Assembly (NCBI GenBank): GCA_013180625.2
Contig: SNVD02013083.1
Location: 1 to 64,000 of the forward strand
Origin: Boswellia sacra
Taxonomy: Eukaryota; Streptophyta; Magnoliopsida; Sapindales; Burseraceae
Direction: 5' to 3'
DNA length: 64,000 bases
How positions within the stretch are numbered: position 1 is the first letter of the stretch; each line of letters begins with the position of its first letter. The position numbers were made by a program, and so were the translations under genes. The notes under the pieces were generated by a model. The model saw only the letters and a list, made by a program, of their open reading frames with translations, had not been told where the DNA came from and did no database searches. Of the stretch, positions 11,470-23,946 are shown piece after piece.

Positions 11470-12505
11470 CATATGTAGTAAAATTTTGATAAATAAATTA
11501 ATATTCGATAAATTAATAATCTCAGTTAAATAATAAAATTTTTCGATCTCGACTTGAGCCTATGTAATAAATAAATGTAAATATAAATATAATAATTTTT
11601 TTCAAGTCCTTTAAGGTCCAACAAAAATATAAATTAATATTTAATCCCATACATAAAATATATAACATATAAAATTTATAATATCAATGTGATTTTTTAA
11701 TGACAACTTTTGATTTTTTGAATTTTGCTTTCTTTCAAAATATGCATCTAAATTTTTTTTTCTTTCTATCTAAACTAAACTTAACTTCATCCTTAATTTT
11801 TTGCAAAGCATGCACCACATTTGGAATATTTTTTTCATGTTGAAGCAAGAAGTTATGTAAGGTTGCTATTGCTTGAATGACCTCTTTTGGAGAAACATTT
11901 AGTAAAACAGAACTATCATCTGGATCATGATCATCGTTAGCAGATATATCCATTACCCTTTCAATAATCTCTTCATCAGTAGGCAATTCTATCACTGCAT
12001 CATTCTCATTAGGATAATTTAAAATATGTTTAACATTCATTAAATTTCTATTTAGCAGAAATGACTTCACGTAATTTATGGATGGCATCATCTTCACCAA
12101 CTTGTTGTTCTACAACCATACTTTCATCTGACCGGATTTTGCAATGTTTGTAAGTAATTTGCAATGGTGGTTGTCTTTACATCAATGTTCCAAGCTGCAT
12201 TAATAAAACTGATAGCATTTGATATGTCAATTTTTTCAGGGTTTGATACTCCTACCTCATAGTCCTCCAAGATGCTAGAATAAAAACGTCATCGATAATT
12301 TTTTTTTATTAATGATACATTCATGAATTTTGGTAAAAAATATATATATTTACAAATTAAAATGTAAAATCTTCATAAATGAATAATTATTCATTTATCA
12401 ATAAATTAATAAATTATTTATTTATCGATAATTAAATAACCTCTATAAAATAATAATTTTGTATGGTCTCAACAATATTCATTTATCGAGGTTTCACTTT
12501 ATAAT
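11470..12505 (-). mobile_element. Decayed Tigger/pogo (DDE_1, CENP-B-like) transposon
   Basis: On the minus strand, 12290-12110 encodes a stretch resembling the end of a DDE_1 transposase (KIDISNAISFINAAWN). After a frame break, 12100-11735 continues with an acidic tail (PTDEEIIERVMDISAND). The termini are AT-rich with AAACCTCGATAAATGAATAT-type sequence on the right and a weaker mirror on the left (GATAAATTAATAATCTC). This is the terminal style I associate with plant pogo/Tigger elements. Only the C-terminal third of a transposase remains. Confidence 0.65.
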
Positions 12506-12693
12506 GAGAAACATGTGGCATTGGCAAGTACACAATATTCATGTAGGGCATGTATATGAAAATTGAAATCTACTACATGGCCTATAGCTTGTGCATAATT
12601 CTGTAAAATTAATTATTAAAGTGAGCCCAGTCCCACTATCTTATCTGGTCATGTGCTTCAGCTGAGGGCAGTGTCAGCTCTCTGTTAAAATCC

Positions 12694-13940
12694 GGGAGAT
12701 TAACACTGTGACCCCCTTCTTTTGGTTGAAGTAACACTCTACCCCCCACTTTTGGATAAGTAACATAGACACCCCCAGATTCTAACTGCCGTTAAAGAAT
12801 CTGTTAAAAAAATTATACTGTGACCCCCCTCTTTTAGCTAAACTACATTCTAATCCGCACTTCTGGATAAATAACATAAACACCCCATATTCCATCTACC
12901 GTTAGAGAATTGAGTAAATTTGATACTGTATTTGATTTATCATTGCATTGTACACATGTTAAATAATACTCTATTTAATAAAAAATTGTATTATAGTGTA
13001 TTAATTTTTTATTCTAAATTAAAATAATTAACAATCAAAATCATATAGATTTTTAATTAACAAATTCATAAATTCAAATTAATAATTATTCTAAACTTTA
13101 ATAAATTTAAATTTTTATTTATAAAAAAGATTAAAAATATTTAACTAAATATGTAAACACATAAATATGCAATTAACTATTTTAATTATTTTTAATATTT
13201 AATTGTTTCAATTAAATTTTATTTAATGTAAATAATATATTTAATTTTATAATTTCTCTCTCTCTCTCTCTACTTTCCCTTTCTTTTCGTCTCTTGTTGC
13301 TTCAAGACTCAAGTTGCAGAGTCTTTACTTTCCCTCAACTGCTATACCACTAGGCAGTTGAAGTTGATTTGAAAAAAAAAATAGAAAAAATATTTGTGTG
13401 CTGCTTCGGTTTTTTATTGATTAATCTACAATAGGTTGTTTCAGATATGGAAATGAGCTGCCATGTGAGAGTTTTGCTCGTTCTTGTGTTTGCAAATAAG
13501 ATATATGAACCCATATTGACTTCTTTATTTATTAGATTCTTAGTTTTTGTATAAAATATAATTTTTGATTGTTTAATTCTTATTCTTTCAACTTACTGAT
13601 ATCATAACAACTTTTTTTTTTAATTTACGTCAATAGAAAGCTTCAGAATATAAAATTTTTAATGAATAAGATAAATAAGGGTAGTTAAGTCTTTACACAA
13701 GAGCTTCTAGCTAGGATAATAGATTCTCTAACGGCAGATGGAACCTGGGGGTGTTTATGTTATTTATCCAGAAGTGCGGATCAAAATGTGATTCAGCCAA
13801 AAGAGGGAGGTCACAGTGTAATTTTCTTAACAGATTCTCTAACGGCAGTTAGAATCTAGGGGTGTCTATGTTACTTATCCAAAAGTGGGGGGTAGAGTGT
13901 TACTTCAACCAAAAGAAGGGGGTCACAGTGTTAATCTCCC
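12694..13940. mobile_element. Mutator-like non-autonomous element with about 215-bp modular TIRs
   Basis: The element is 1247 bp. It begins GGGAGATTAACACTGTGACC and ends with the inverted complement. The terminal repeats run about 215 bp at roughly 90% identity by eye. Each is built of two related modules of about 105 bp, each containing a CTGTGACCCCC, a GGATAA.TAACATA and a GCCGTTA word. Flanks are GTTAAAATCC (12684-12693) and GTTAGAATCC (13941-13950), a 10-bp target duplication with one mismatch. The paralogous sequence at 15669-15678 shows the unoccupied site. The interior is AT-rich without an open frame. Confidence 0.85.
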
Positions 13941-14142
13941 GTTAGAATCCTTTCTGGTCACTTTATACATAATCAATGATTATGAAAGAATTTAGCAACC
14001 ACATTATTATTATCTGGTGAACTTAGATATACTAAGAATATTCTTTGTGATTGCAAGAACATGCAAGACTCAGTTTAGATAAAGTGATTTATGTAAATCA
14101 ATAGAAGGAAGAGCAACAAAACCAACATGAAGAATGTTTAAG

Positions 14143-14705
14143 GAGTTACCATTGCCAATAGTAAGCTTTTCCTTGCCAGTGTAGTTGGACTTCAAAGAGA
14201 GATTTCAGATCAGCTGTGATGTGATCTGTGGTGCCACAATCCATGTACCAAGCTGGATCAGCAACTGCACTTGGCGAAGCAATATACGCTTGAGCAGAGG
14301 AGCGTCCAAGCTGAGACTGATCATGTGGTACAGAACCTCTCTCTCCATGTCTAGAATTTTCTCCATTATATGTAACATCAAAACGGTGACAACATTCTAA
14401 AGCAGTATAACATTCTATGACCAGACTTGAAACCTCTTGATTTAGCAACATATGTGCAAAATTGCCACCTTGAATATCAGCAGTATAAGAATTATTCAAC
14501 TTCTTAATACGCATTTCATGATTTTGAAGTAGAAACTGTGCTTCTTCAAGTGAAACGGTATAAGATCGTTCAGTCAAATTAACTACAACAAATCATATTC
14601 ATGATCTAATTAAACCGCCTAAAGCATAGAGCAGCAATTCCTCATCTGTGATGATTTTATCGCTAGCCCAGAATGCACCAGCAATCTCTCGATGTTTCTA
14701 CCAAG
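14143..14705 (-). pseudogene. Ty1/copia gag-protease relic
   Basis: The frame at 14577-14146 carries SLEEAQFLLQNHE, CCHRFDV and WYMDCGTTDHITADL. All have close counterparts in the copia polyprotein at 54856-59805 (SLEEAQFQLQSYE, CYHRFDV, WYLDTGATDHITADL). Most of the zinc knuckle is missing, and the protease DTGA is DCGT. The homology extends to about 14705, broken by a stop. No LTRs flank it. Confidence 0.8.
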
Positions 14706-14995
14706 ATAAATGAGAGAAAATTATGAAAGATTCTAAAGTTTTATTAATCTTAGCTCAAGAGTAAAATACATGCTAATGAAGTCTATTCATACAATAATAG
14801 AATGATAACCGACTAACAAATTAGTTTTAACAAAATAACAAATATTTGCTGATTCAGCACACACTCTTTACACCCGACAACAATGACAACTGACTTTATA
14901 TATTAGCTAAGATACAATGCGCCTCCTTCATCATCAATACGTTAGCAATGTGACCTAGCATCATTATCATTAGCATCATAATTGCTTACAGTAAT

Positions 14996-15680
14996 TAGTG
15001 TCCAAGACAGCAACAAGTGTCGAGTGCTAAAATTGATATATCAATATGTATATTTGACAGGTATAGAAATATCAAGTGTTTTCGGAAAACAAAAAAACAA
15101 AAAACACCTATTAATTCCTGAAACGGAATTATTATCTAAATTTTTTGTATTTGGGTCGCTTTTCAAATGGACCCCTTTGTTTAGATCCATTTTTATTCTT
15201 TATTAAATAAAAGTCGAATATGCAAAGACAATATTGTTTAGTTATTGAAAGATGCATAAATGCATTTTTTTTTATTGAATCAAGTGAAATCTGTTAGGAA
15301 TACGACCAAAGTCCTATATTGATTAAACATGGAGAGGATGATGAGCATATAAGTATGGACAGTATCCTAAATGGTATGAAGCTTTTTGGGTAGAGTCTGA
15401 AAGTAAATCCATAAGAGTTTAAGTTTAAAGTGAACAATATCAATCAATGTGAAATTTTAGGTGCTCTATAGTTAACAAAATCATAAATAATAAATGATAT
15501 ATAATGAGAAAGCGTACGATCGATATTCATGTAGGGTATTGATATGAAAATTGAAAACTACCGGATGGCTTACAGCTTGTGCATAATTCGGTGAAATTAA
15601 TTATTAAAGCGAGCCCAGTCCCACTATCCTTTCTGTCATGTACTTAGGAGCGGCCAGCGTGGCTCTCTGTTAGAATTTAG
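14996..15680. repeat. Partner copy of the 9966-12690 segment, 3' of monooxygenase copy B
   Basis: Matching blocks are listed under 9966-10020. This copy lacks the MITE, the 1-kb TIR element, the Tigger relic and the Mutator-like element, so it acts as the empty reference for those insertions. Bases 15296-15530 have unrelated filler. Confidence 0.7.
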
Positions 15681-15908
15681 AAATCGACAGATAAATCCAA
15701 TAACTTCTATTATAATTATATCAACAATCAAGAAATTGTCACACTAAAGAGAAGCACACTCACACTTAAAATTCTAAACGAGGCAACAATAATTTATAAA
15801 ATAAACCGCACACTTTCACTCTTTCACTTTTAGCATGCATGCACACACAGTCATTTTAACATGCACGCACACAGAGTCATGACTTGGCATGCGTTGCTGT
15901 TACTAGAA

Positions 15909-17937
15909 TTAAGTGGAACGAAACATGAAATCAAGTGGTGCAGGAACTTCAGCAAAAAAGGGCACGTTCCTTTGTCGAAGGTCTTTGCAATCCTCTGGAG
16001 TTGCTGTCCTAGGATCAAAAGGCTCCCTACCAGGAAGAGGTAAGCCTTGTTTGATTCGACCCACTTTCCGCGAATGGAGGACCTGCATGGAAGTCACAGG
16101 TAGCCTGATAGATTGGTATTCTTCAAGAGCTGATTGTAAATTTTCAGGCTGGTACTTCTCAAGGCATTTACCAAGCACTGCTGCATCTAATATCGACATG
16201 TTTGTGCTTCTTCCACAGTGAGGAGTTGTGGGATGTGCAGCCTCTCCAATTAACACCACTTTGTCCCAAACGATCTGTTTCAAGGGATCACAATCATATA
16301 TTACATTGATGAAAGGCCCCTTCGTTTCTTTGATGACTCTAGCAAACTCCGGAAGCCAAACTTTCTCTGCTTCTTCGTGCATCTTCCTGATCATGTCACT
16401 GCTTGGTTTAATAGTAACTGAACTTCCCTGAAATAGTTTGACAATAAATATTTATCAACACTGGTTCATATTCTGGGTTGATGACATCTCCAAAGTTTCA
16501 CATAACCAAATACATTCGAACTGTAGTTTCCATCAGCTAATTTTAGAAGTTCATGTAGCCGTTTGGTTATGTATTTTATGTTTTTATTTTTAATTGGATT
16601 TAAGAATATATGATTGATATTGAAATTTAAAAATGATATATGGTTGATATTAAATATAAAATATATTGAAAAATGTACAATATAGAAAACTGGGTACAAT
16701 ACACTAGAGCAAGTGATAATATGCATTAAATACGTGCATATTGATCTAACACAAGTAGATCCTCTAAGATCTATAAGATGGATCCATGCACTTGCATATG
16801 AAAGTATGTATCAAAAGGTCTACACCTGAGAGCTCAAGCTTAATTTTAAAACAGTACTTAAATTTTTGCAAACAATGCTTAACATATGTACCATCAAAGA
16901 AATCATTTACAGATCAAACTTGCCTAAAGTAATTAAGATCAGGTATGAAAATGAGAAAAAAGAAAAGATGGGATGAAAGTAGGTGATTACCTTGCGCTCA
17001 GGCTCAGGTTGATTGATATACCAAATCCAATTGAGCCTATTATAAATTAGCTCAGTAAAAGTGCAGTGAGTTTCAGGACCTAAGCCCATGTACAAGCATT
17101 TCCCAAGATCAGGATACGCTTTCCGGATGCTCATAATGAGCTCTGAGCTCTCATTTCCGGAAAAGTCAACAAGTCCCCTCCACGCGCAGTAGCCTGAATA
17201 CCTACCAAATCGAAAACACATTGAAAATCACAAACCACACAACATCATCTGACTAAGAAAACAAACAAAAAAAGGGGGGGAAAATGTTTTTGTTTGTGAG
17301 CTTAAAAACCTCAGTTTTGTATCAGGAAGCAAACTTTGGCGAATAGATGAGCGGCTACCATCAGCTGCAACGAGCAGATCTCCAGTTATTTCGATGATCT
17401 TATCAGTTTGAAGAACTTTGGCCTTAACTTTAACAGAGGCCTTGTCCTCAGAAATGCAGAAAGACAGGTACTGGTGACCCCAGAGAAATATTTCCCGTGG
17501 CAATGCATTGTACAGGAGGCCATGAAGGTCAGTCCAATGTGCAGTTATGAAATTCGAGTCCTCGTCTCTGTCTAGTGTCCAACTGACCTTCTTATCTCCA
17601 TCAATTCCTCGGTTCTGAAAAAAAAAATATAGAAACAAACGTTTAACTTTGACTTTGAACTTAATATTACTTAATTTGTTCCCTGAAAACATTAATTTGC
17701 TATCTGTGTACTTGATCAATTTTCAGAGATAAGGTGACGTTGTGGAGAAGCTGAGGCTGACCAAGGAAAGACTCGATTACTTTCTGAGCCAACGTATCAA
17801 TTCCAAGTCCAGCACCTGTTGGATTTCCCGTTGGGGGTGCCCGAGATTTCTCAAGTACCACAACATTCCACCCTGCACATGTTAGAGCTTTTGCGCATGC
17901 CACCCCTGCTATGCTGCCTCCCACTATTATTGCCTTA
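15909..17937 (-). pseudogene. FAD-dependent monooxygenase copy B, main part, split by a retrotransposon
   Basis: The four-exon structure is the same as copy C. Exon 1 remainder is 17937-17712, exon 2 17614-17310, exon 3 17201-16991 and exon 4 16427-15909. All splice sites are GT-AG and no stop or frameshift interrupts the exons. Motifs GGSIAG, VAADGSRS and IGEAAHP are visible; the last has Glu where copy C has the conserved Asp of GD. The first 26 bases of exon 1, including the ATG, lie at 27790-27765, across a 9.8-kb chromovirus. Counted together the exons would make 428 codons. As it stands the gene has no ATG; an in-frame GTG at 17948 falls inside the LTR. It may be recently dead, or heterozygous for the insertion. 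Confidence 0.88.
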
Positions 17938-17942
17938 CCCTT
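17938..17942. repeat. Target-site duplication CCCTT (left)
   Basis: It is identical to 27765-27769. The 5-bp length is as expected for Ty3/gypsy integrases. Confidence 0.93.
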
Positions 17943-20421
17943 TGACACGACCCGCCCCTAGCTAACACGGGCGAATCGTGCCTAAAACTGTACTAAGAAA
18001 ATCTGACTTTTTAAAATATGTTAATTTATGAAAAATTTGGCAGAGTTTCCCCTGTATTTTAGACTAATCCCTCTGCCAAGTACACAAAATTCAACACTTC
18101 CAAAATATTTATATAACCACTAACTTCCTTTTCGGGACCTTAAGTCCATCTATTAAAATAATTGTATCTCTAAAACAGTCTTTAGAAGAAAATATGGCCT
18201 CCGGCCTCAAATATGATTAATTTCGATTCAAAAAGTTTACAACCAAAATTTTAAATATAAGTTTAAAAACTCAAACATGATTGAATAAACAAAAATGTCT
18301 GAAAGAAACTAAAACAAATCTTTGATACATATACGATATCAAATATTTACATATGCAAGAAAACCATCTACGATAATACAATAAGATATAAAAAAAGAAA
18401 GCTCTCAAAACATCATCAAATGGCCAACCTCAAGCAGCTACTGGCGTTCCGACTGAACACTGCAATCTCCTGGGAAAAATGGTTTTTAAAAAAAATAGGG
18501 TGAGTATAAACTCAGTGAGTGGGATAGAGTCATTAAAATAGATAAAAATTTGCATAAGATAAAATAATACATCATAACAAGTAATTAACTAAAAATTCTG
18601 CTTTACTAGCATTGATTAGAAAACTGCTTCTAAAAGATACAAAAACGAGCTAATCTTTAAATAATCCATATGCCTTTCACAAAAAATCAAATTTTTGATA
18701 TAAAAATTTTCTAAGGCATTTCCACTTGTATTCAAAATTCAATTTGATAACCGTATTAAGGTTCTAATTCCCGTAAAACTCATTTCGCATTTTAAATTTC
18801 TAAATCATTACTGTTTCACTAATCAAGTACCCAAACTAATCTGACTGATCATGACCTGGCGGGGTTAGGATCGCTCAGGCCAAGATATCTCTATACTGAT
18901 CCTACGCATGCGCGGAGCTGCCCCCAAAGGGCTAAACATCCAGATCACACGGCCCAAAGCCTCTATGTGTGCCTGAATGGGTCCCAAAGACCTCTATACT
19001 TTCACTAGCTGAATGAATTGGGTACTAGCTTAGTAAAACATAAAAATTCGATTCTGTACTTTTAAATCTCTAAAACATTAAACAATTCTTTCTAATAACA
19101 ACATAGATAAAATTTGATAAACCATGAAATATGCTTCATACAAGAATAAAGGAATATCTGTTTACTAATATAATAAAGTTTCGCTAACAATTATAATAAA
19201 AATAGAAATTTATAAATTATAATTCAATTATTGGTAAAAATGTATGTTTTTCCCACTCACTATCTTGCGGATTAACTTGCGTGGCAACCTCTTCTGCGAT
19301 CGGATCTCGGTATGTATTAGGAACCACAGTCTCACCTAAGGAGAAAGTCAAATAAAATTCTTTAATAGCACAAAACCGTAGTCTCACCAATAACATATTA
19401 ATTCTTCTAATTAACTCCATTTCCACACTTCATAAACAGAGCAATTCTGGTTCTCCGATTTTTAATAATTAATTCACTCATCCAAATGGTCTAATATTTT
19501 ATAAACATCTTCTACACATATATGTCTAATACCATGTAGAATTTCATAGCATTATATACTCATTAGATACCTCAAATCCTTCATTTTTCCAGATACACAA
19601 ATTCTGTAAATTTCCTTCCAAATCTGACCTCTCTCTATTCCAAAATACATGATAATTTGTACTAAATTTACAAAATCACAAAAATCTCCAGTTTTAAACT
19701 AGACATACATACAAACTCATATCTCAAATTTCATAATTTTTGAAGACCTCTAGATATCTTAATTAACTTGCCCAATACTGATTTTCTGCAGAAAAACTGA
19801 ATTTCTAGTTGTGAACAGTAAACTTCGAAAATTCATAATAAATTGCATACTCCACATTTTTCAGTGAATCCAACTTTAAACAATTCCTTAAGATGTCTAT
19901 TTTAATATATATAAATTTCAGAATTAAATTCAAATCCAACAGACTGCTATAATTTTCAAAATTTATACTGTTCACAGAATCCCTAATTTCCCATAATTAT
20001 CATCAAAACTTCAATTCCTTCAAAATACAAGAAATTGAAGCTTAAATAAGCATGGAAATCTCATTTCTCTCTCTAGTTTCTCTCTCTATTACATCTCCAA
20101 ATATCAAATAACCTCCTCCTAATATTGATCTAGAGATAGGATTGAAATTATATAATCTAATTAAATGAAGAGATGAAGAAATTACCTTAAAATCTTCAAA
20201 TTCCTTAGAAAAAATCAAAATCTTCTCTTGCTTTCTCCCCCCTTGTCTCACGTTCCCCCCCTCTGTCTTCTGTTCTGGATTTTTCTCTTTTATTTTCTAA
20301 TTATATCTTAATTAATCCTAATATAAATACATGGCATATAAATGAATAAAGGACTTATGGCATGGGCTGGGCTAAAAAATTTGATGGGCTAGGCTTAGTT
20401 AAAGTAGTAATGGGCTTTACA
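17943..20421 (-). repeat. 3' LTR of the chromovirus
   Basis: It starts TGACACGACCCGCCCC and ends GGGCTTTACA on the plus strand. It is over 99% identical by eye to 25288-27764. It contains a GC-rich block around 18850-19000 in otherwise AT-rich sequence. Confidence 0.95.
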
Positions 20422-20436
20422 ATACTACCCCCCTAA
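20422..20436 (-). other. Polypurine tract of the chromovirus
   Basis: On the minus strand a TTAGGGGGGTAGTAT run directly abuts the 3' LTR. This is the second-strand primer position. Confidence 0.8.
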
Positions 20437-20460
20437 AAAAAAATTTCGTCCTCGAAATTA

Positions 20461-23400
20461 CTAACCTGAGAGAAAGAGATGTGGGTATTGAGCTCGCATA
20501 ACGTCTTCTCGCTCCCACGTAGCTTCTTCCTTCGAGTGATTTCGCCACCATACATTAACCAAGGGAATAGTCTTGGCACGAAGTACTTGCTGTTTCCATT
20601 CTATGATCTCTAATGGTTCTTCTTCAAAAGTCAAGTCTTCTTTTAATTGAATTGGCTGCTGTTGAAGGATATGGCTTGGATCATACACGTACTTGCGGAG
20701 CATAGAGACATGAAACACATTATGTATTTTCGACAACTCTGGAGGCAAAGCTAAACGGTAAGCAACTGTGCCCACACGCTCTATGATCTCGTAAGGCCCA
20801 ATATAACGTGGACTTAGTTTCCCACGTTTACCAAAACGAAGCACACCTTTCCAAGGAGATATCTTCAAAAATACTTTATCTCCCACCTGAAACTCCAGAT
20901 CTCTTCTACGCTTATCAGCATAACTCTTCTGTCGATCTTGTGCTGCCTTCATCTTATTTCTAATAATAACTATCTTTTCATTCGTATCCTGTACCAGTTC
21001 TGGTCCTAATAGTCTCCTCTCACCCACTTCATCCCAACATATTGGTGTTCTACATTTCCTTCCATATAGAGCCTCATAAGGTGCCATTTCAATACTGGAT
21101 TGGTAACTATTATTATAAGCAAATTCCATTAGAGGCAAATAAACATCCCAATTTCCTTTAAACTCCAATACACAAGCTCTAAGCATATCTTCAAGAGTTT
21201 GAATGGTACGCTCAGATTGACCATCTGTTTGTGGGTGAAAAGCTGTGCTGAAATTCAATTTTGTGCCTAAAGCTTTTTGCAAGCTAGGCCAAAATCTGGA
21301 AGTGAAACGCGGATCTCTATCTGATATTATTGAAACAGGTGCACCATGAAGACGGACTATCTCTGCTACATAAATACTAGCTAACCTATTCAATGAATAA
21401 GTAGCCTTGATAGGTAAAAAGTGGGCAGATTTTGTAAGACGATCTACCACTACCCAAATACCATCATGACCAGCCATAGTACGTGGAAGTCCTACCACAA
21501 AATCCATAGTAATATGTTCCCATTTCCATTCAGGGATAGGAAGTGGTTGAGAGAGTCCCGCAGGTTTCTGGTGCTCAGCTTTGATTTGTTGGCAAACTAA
21601 ACACCGAGACACAAATTCTGCAATTTCTCGCTTCATACCTTGCCACCAATAATGTTCTCTCAAATTACGATACATCTTAGTACTTCCTGGATGCATTACA
21701 TAGGCTGGAAAGTGAGCTTCTTCCATAATCTCTTTCTTTAATTCTTCAATGTTGGGCACACAAAGTCTATTTCCCATAACTAAGGCTCCATCATCTCTAA
21801 CCGCAAAGTCTGATCGTAAGCCTTTCTTCACCTCTTCTATCAGTTTCATTAACTGAGGATCTTGTATTTGTGCATCTCTAACTTTATTAATTAAAGTAGG
21901 TCTAACATGAAAATTGGCTAGTAGCACACTTGAGTCATTAATTGTTAACTCAATTCCCAAAGACCTCAATTCAATCAATAAAGGTAGATATGTCACCCTC
22001 AAATAGGCTATAGAGCTCGAGGACTTTCGGCTGAGTGCATCTGCTACTATATTTGCTTTACCTGGGTGATAGTCAATTGTGCAGTCATAATCTTTGATAA
22101 GCTCAATCCATCTTCTCTGCCTAAGATTCAATTCTTTTTGAGTGAATAAATACTTGAGGCTCTTGTGATCTGTGTAAATTTGACATGTTGCCCCATACAA
22201 GTAATGTCGCCAAGTCTTGAGTGCAAATACAATTGCTGCCAATTCTAAGTCATGGGTAGGATAATTTTGTTCATGTTTCTTTAGTTGTCTTGAAGCATAA
22301 GCTATCACCTTCCCGTGTTGCATCAAAACACAACCTAACCCCTGTCTAGAGGCATCACTGTAAATCATGAACCCGTCATTACCGGATGGAAGAATAAGGA
22401 TGGGTGCAGAAGTTAATCGTGTTTTGAGCTCTTGAAAACACTGCTCACAAGCATCAGTCCACTCAAACTTCACTTCCTTACGAGTCAACCGTGTTAATGG
22501 AACAACAATTCTGGAAAAATTCTCAATAAATCTCCTATAATAACCTGCCAAGCCAAGAAAACTTCTGACTTCTGTTACATTAGTGGGTCTCTCCCATTTA
22601 ATAATAGCTTCTATCTTCTGAGGATCTACATACACCCCTTCAGCTGATATCACATGTCCTAAAAACACAACTTTGTCCAGCCAAAACTGGCATTTGCTGA
22701 ATTTGGCATAAAGTTGTTTCTCCCTCAAGGTCTGCAAAACTATCTTCAAATGTTCTGCATGCTCCTCCTTGTCTCGCAAATACACCAATATGTCATCAAT
22801 AAACACAATAACAAAGCGATCCAAATAGGGATGAAATACTCGATTCATGAGGTCCATAAAAACTGCTGGAGCATTAGTCAACCCAAACGGCATTACAAGA
22901 AATTCATAGTGCCCATAACGAGTTCTGAAAGCAGTCTTAGGTACATCGGCCTCTCTAATCTTGAGTTGATGGTAACCCGAGCGCAAATCTATCTTGGAGA
23001 AAACCCTTGCACCTTGCAACTGATCAAACAAATCATCAATACGAGGAAGAGGATACTTGTTACGGATTGTCACCTTGTTCAACTGTCGGTAGTCTATGCA
23101 TAACCGCATTGTTCCATCCTTCTTTTTAACAAACAAGACCGGTGCTCCCCATGGTGAAACACTGGGTCTAATAAACCCCTTATCAACCAACTCTTGCAGT
23201 TGCACTTTTAACTCCTTTAACTCTGCTGGAGCCATTCTGTATGGTGCCATGGAAATAGGAGTTGTGCCAGGAGCTAAGTCAATTGTGAATTCAACTTCCC
23301 TATCTGGTGGTAAGCCGGGTAATTCTTCTGGGAACACATCTGGGAAATCTTGAACAATAGAAATATCTTCTATCTTTGCTTCACCCATTGAAGTGTCAAT

Positions 23401-23889
23401 CACATGAGCTAGGTAGGCTGAACACCCCTTTTCAAATAATCGTTTAGCTTCAAGAGCAGATATTATGCAAGTAGAGAGGATTCGTCGATCTCCATAGAAA
23501 ATAAATTCAGGTGTTTCAGGTTTTCTAAACACCACCTCCTTCTTGAAGCAATCGACAGATGCATGGTGAGTAGCAAGCCAATCCATTCCCAATATCACAT
23601 CGAAGTCTCGGATATCTAAAGGAATCAAGTTTGCTAATAGATCATGATTACCCACCTTCACAATGCAATCCTTAAGAACATTTCCTACCAAGATGGAATC
23701 CCCAATAGGTGTGGCTACTGCTAAAGTACACTCCAATGGTTTCAAATCTCTATCAGCATACATAGCAAACATACATGAAACAAAGGAATGGGTGGATCCA
23801 GGATCAATCAAAATGTGGGCCTCACGACCAAAGATAGTCAACGTACCAGTAACCACCTCTGGTGTAGCCTGTGCCTGCTGCTGAGTCAT
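20461..23889 (-). CDS. Chromovirus pol polyprotein
   Basis: The 1142-aa open frame is uninterrupted. In order: aspartic protease around residues 25-36 ([10 protein letters not shown]); reverse transcriptase with YRQLNKVT and catalytic FIDD near 366; RNase H starting near 506 (IYSDAS); integrase with an H-H-C-C zinc finger around 733-780 and the D, D, E residues in TMDF, SDRDPRF and DGQSER; and a C-terminal chromodomain-like segment around 1090-1140 ([16 protein letters not shown]). The frame is the same as gag, with one TGA and 19 open codons between them. The polyprotein looks otherwise complete. Confidence 0.95.
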   Translation of the reverse strand: MTQQQAQATPEVVTGTLTIFGREAHILIDPGSTHSFVSCMFAMYADRDLKPLECTLAVATPIGDSILVGNVLKDCIVKVGNHDLLANLIPLDIRDFDVILGMDWLATHHASVDCFKKEVVFRKPETPEFIFYGDRRILSTCIISALEAKRLFEKGCSAYLAHVIDTSMGEAKIEDISIVQDFPDVFPEELPGLPPDREVEFTIDLAPGTTPISMAPYRMAPAELKELKVQLQELVDKGFIRPSVSPWGAPVLFVKKKDGTMRLCIDYRQLNKVTIRNKYPLPRIDDLFDQLQGARVFSKIDLRSGYHQLKIREADVPKTAFRTRYGHYEFLVMPFGLTNAPAVFMDLMNRVFHPYLDRFVIVFIDDILVYLRDKEEHAEHLKIVLQTLREKQLYAKFSKCQFWLDKVVFLGHVISAEGVYVDPQKIEAIIKWERPTNVTEVRSFLGLAGYYRRFIENFSRIVVPLTRLTRKEVKFEWTDACEQCFQELKTRLTSAPILILPSGNDGFMIYSDASRQGLGCVLMQHGKVIAYASRQLKKHEQNYPTHDLELAAIVFALKTWRHYLYGATCQIYTDHKSLKYLFTQKELNLRQRRWIELIKDYDCTIDYHPGKANIVADALSRKSSSSIAYLRVTYLPLLIELRSLGIELTINDSSVLLANFHVRPTLINKVRDAQIQDPQLMKLIEEVKKGLRSDFAVRDDGALVMGNRLCVPNIEELKKEIMEEAHFPAYVMHPGSTKMYRNLREHYWWQGMKREIAEFVSRCLVCQQIKAEHQKPAGLSQPLPIPEWKWEHITMDFVVGLPRTMAGHDGIWVVVDRLTKSAHFLPIKATYSLNRLASIYVAEIVRLHGAPVSIISDRDPRFTSRFWPSLQKALGTKLNFSTAFHPQTDGQSERTIQTLEDMLRACVLEFKGNWDVYLPLMEFAYNNSYQSSIEMAPYEALYGRKCRTPICWDEVGERRLLGPELVQDTNEKIVIIRNKMKAAQDRQKSYADKRRRDLEFQVGDKVFLKISPWKGVLRFGKRGKLSPRYIGPYEIIERVGTVAYRLALPPELSKIHNVFHVSMLRKYVYDPSHILQQQPIQLKEDLTFEEEPLEIIEWKQQVLRAKTIPLVNVWWRNHSKEEATWEREDVMRAQYPHLFLSG

Positions 23890-23946
23890 GGCAAAAACTC
23901 GTGCCTGTCGAACTGGCTGACTACCCTGTTGATTATTACTATTTCT

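Noticed and set aside
17946..17948. GTG as a start codon for monooxygenase copy B
   Set aside because: The GTG lies within the inserted LTR. The original ATG is at 27790, so this is not a genuine start.
19217..19426. 69-codon frame repeated exactly at 26560-26769
   Set aside because: It occurs in both LTRs, so identity reflects LTR duplication and not coding constraint.
22714..23353. Plus-strand frames of 85-129 codons
   Set aside because: They are antisense shadows of the chromovirus reverse transcriptase frame.
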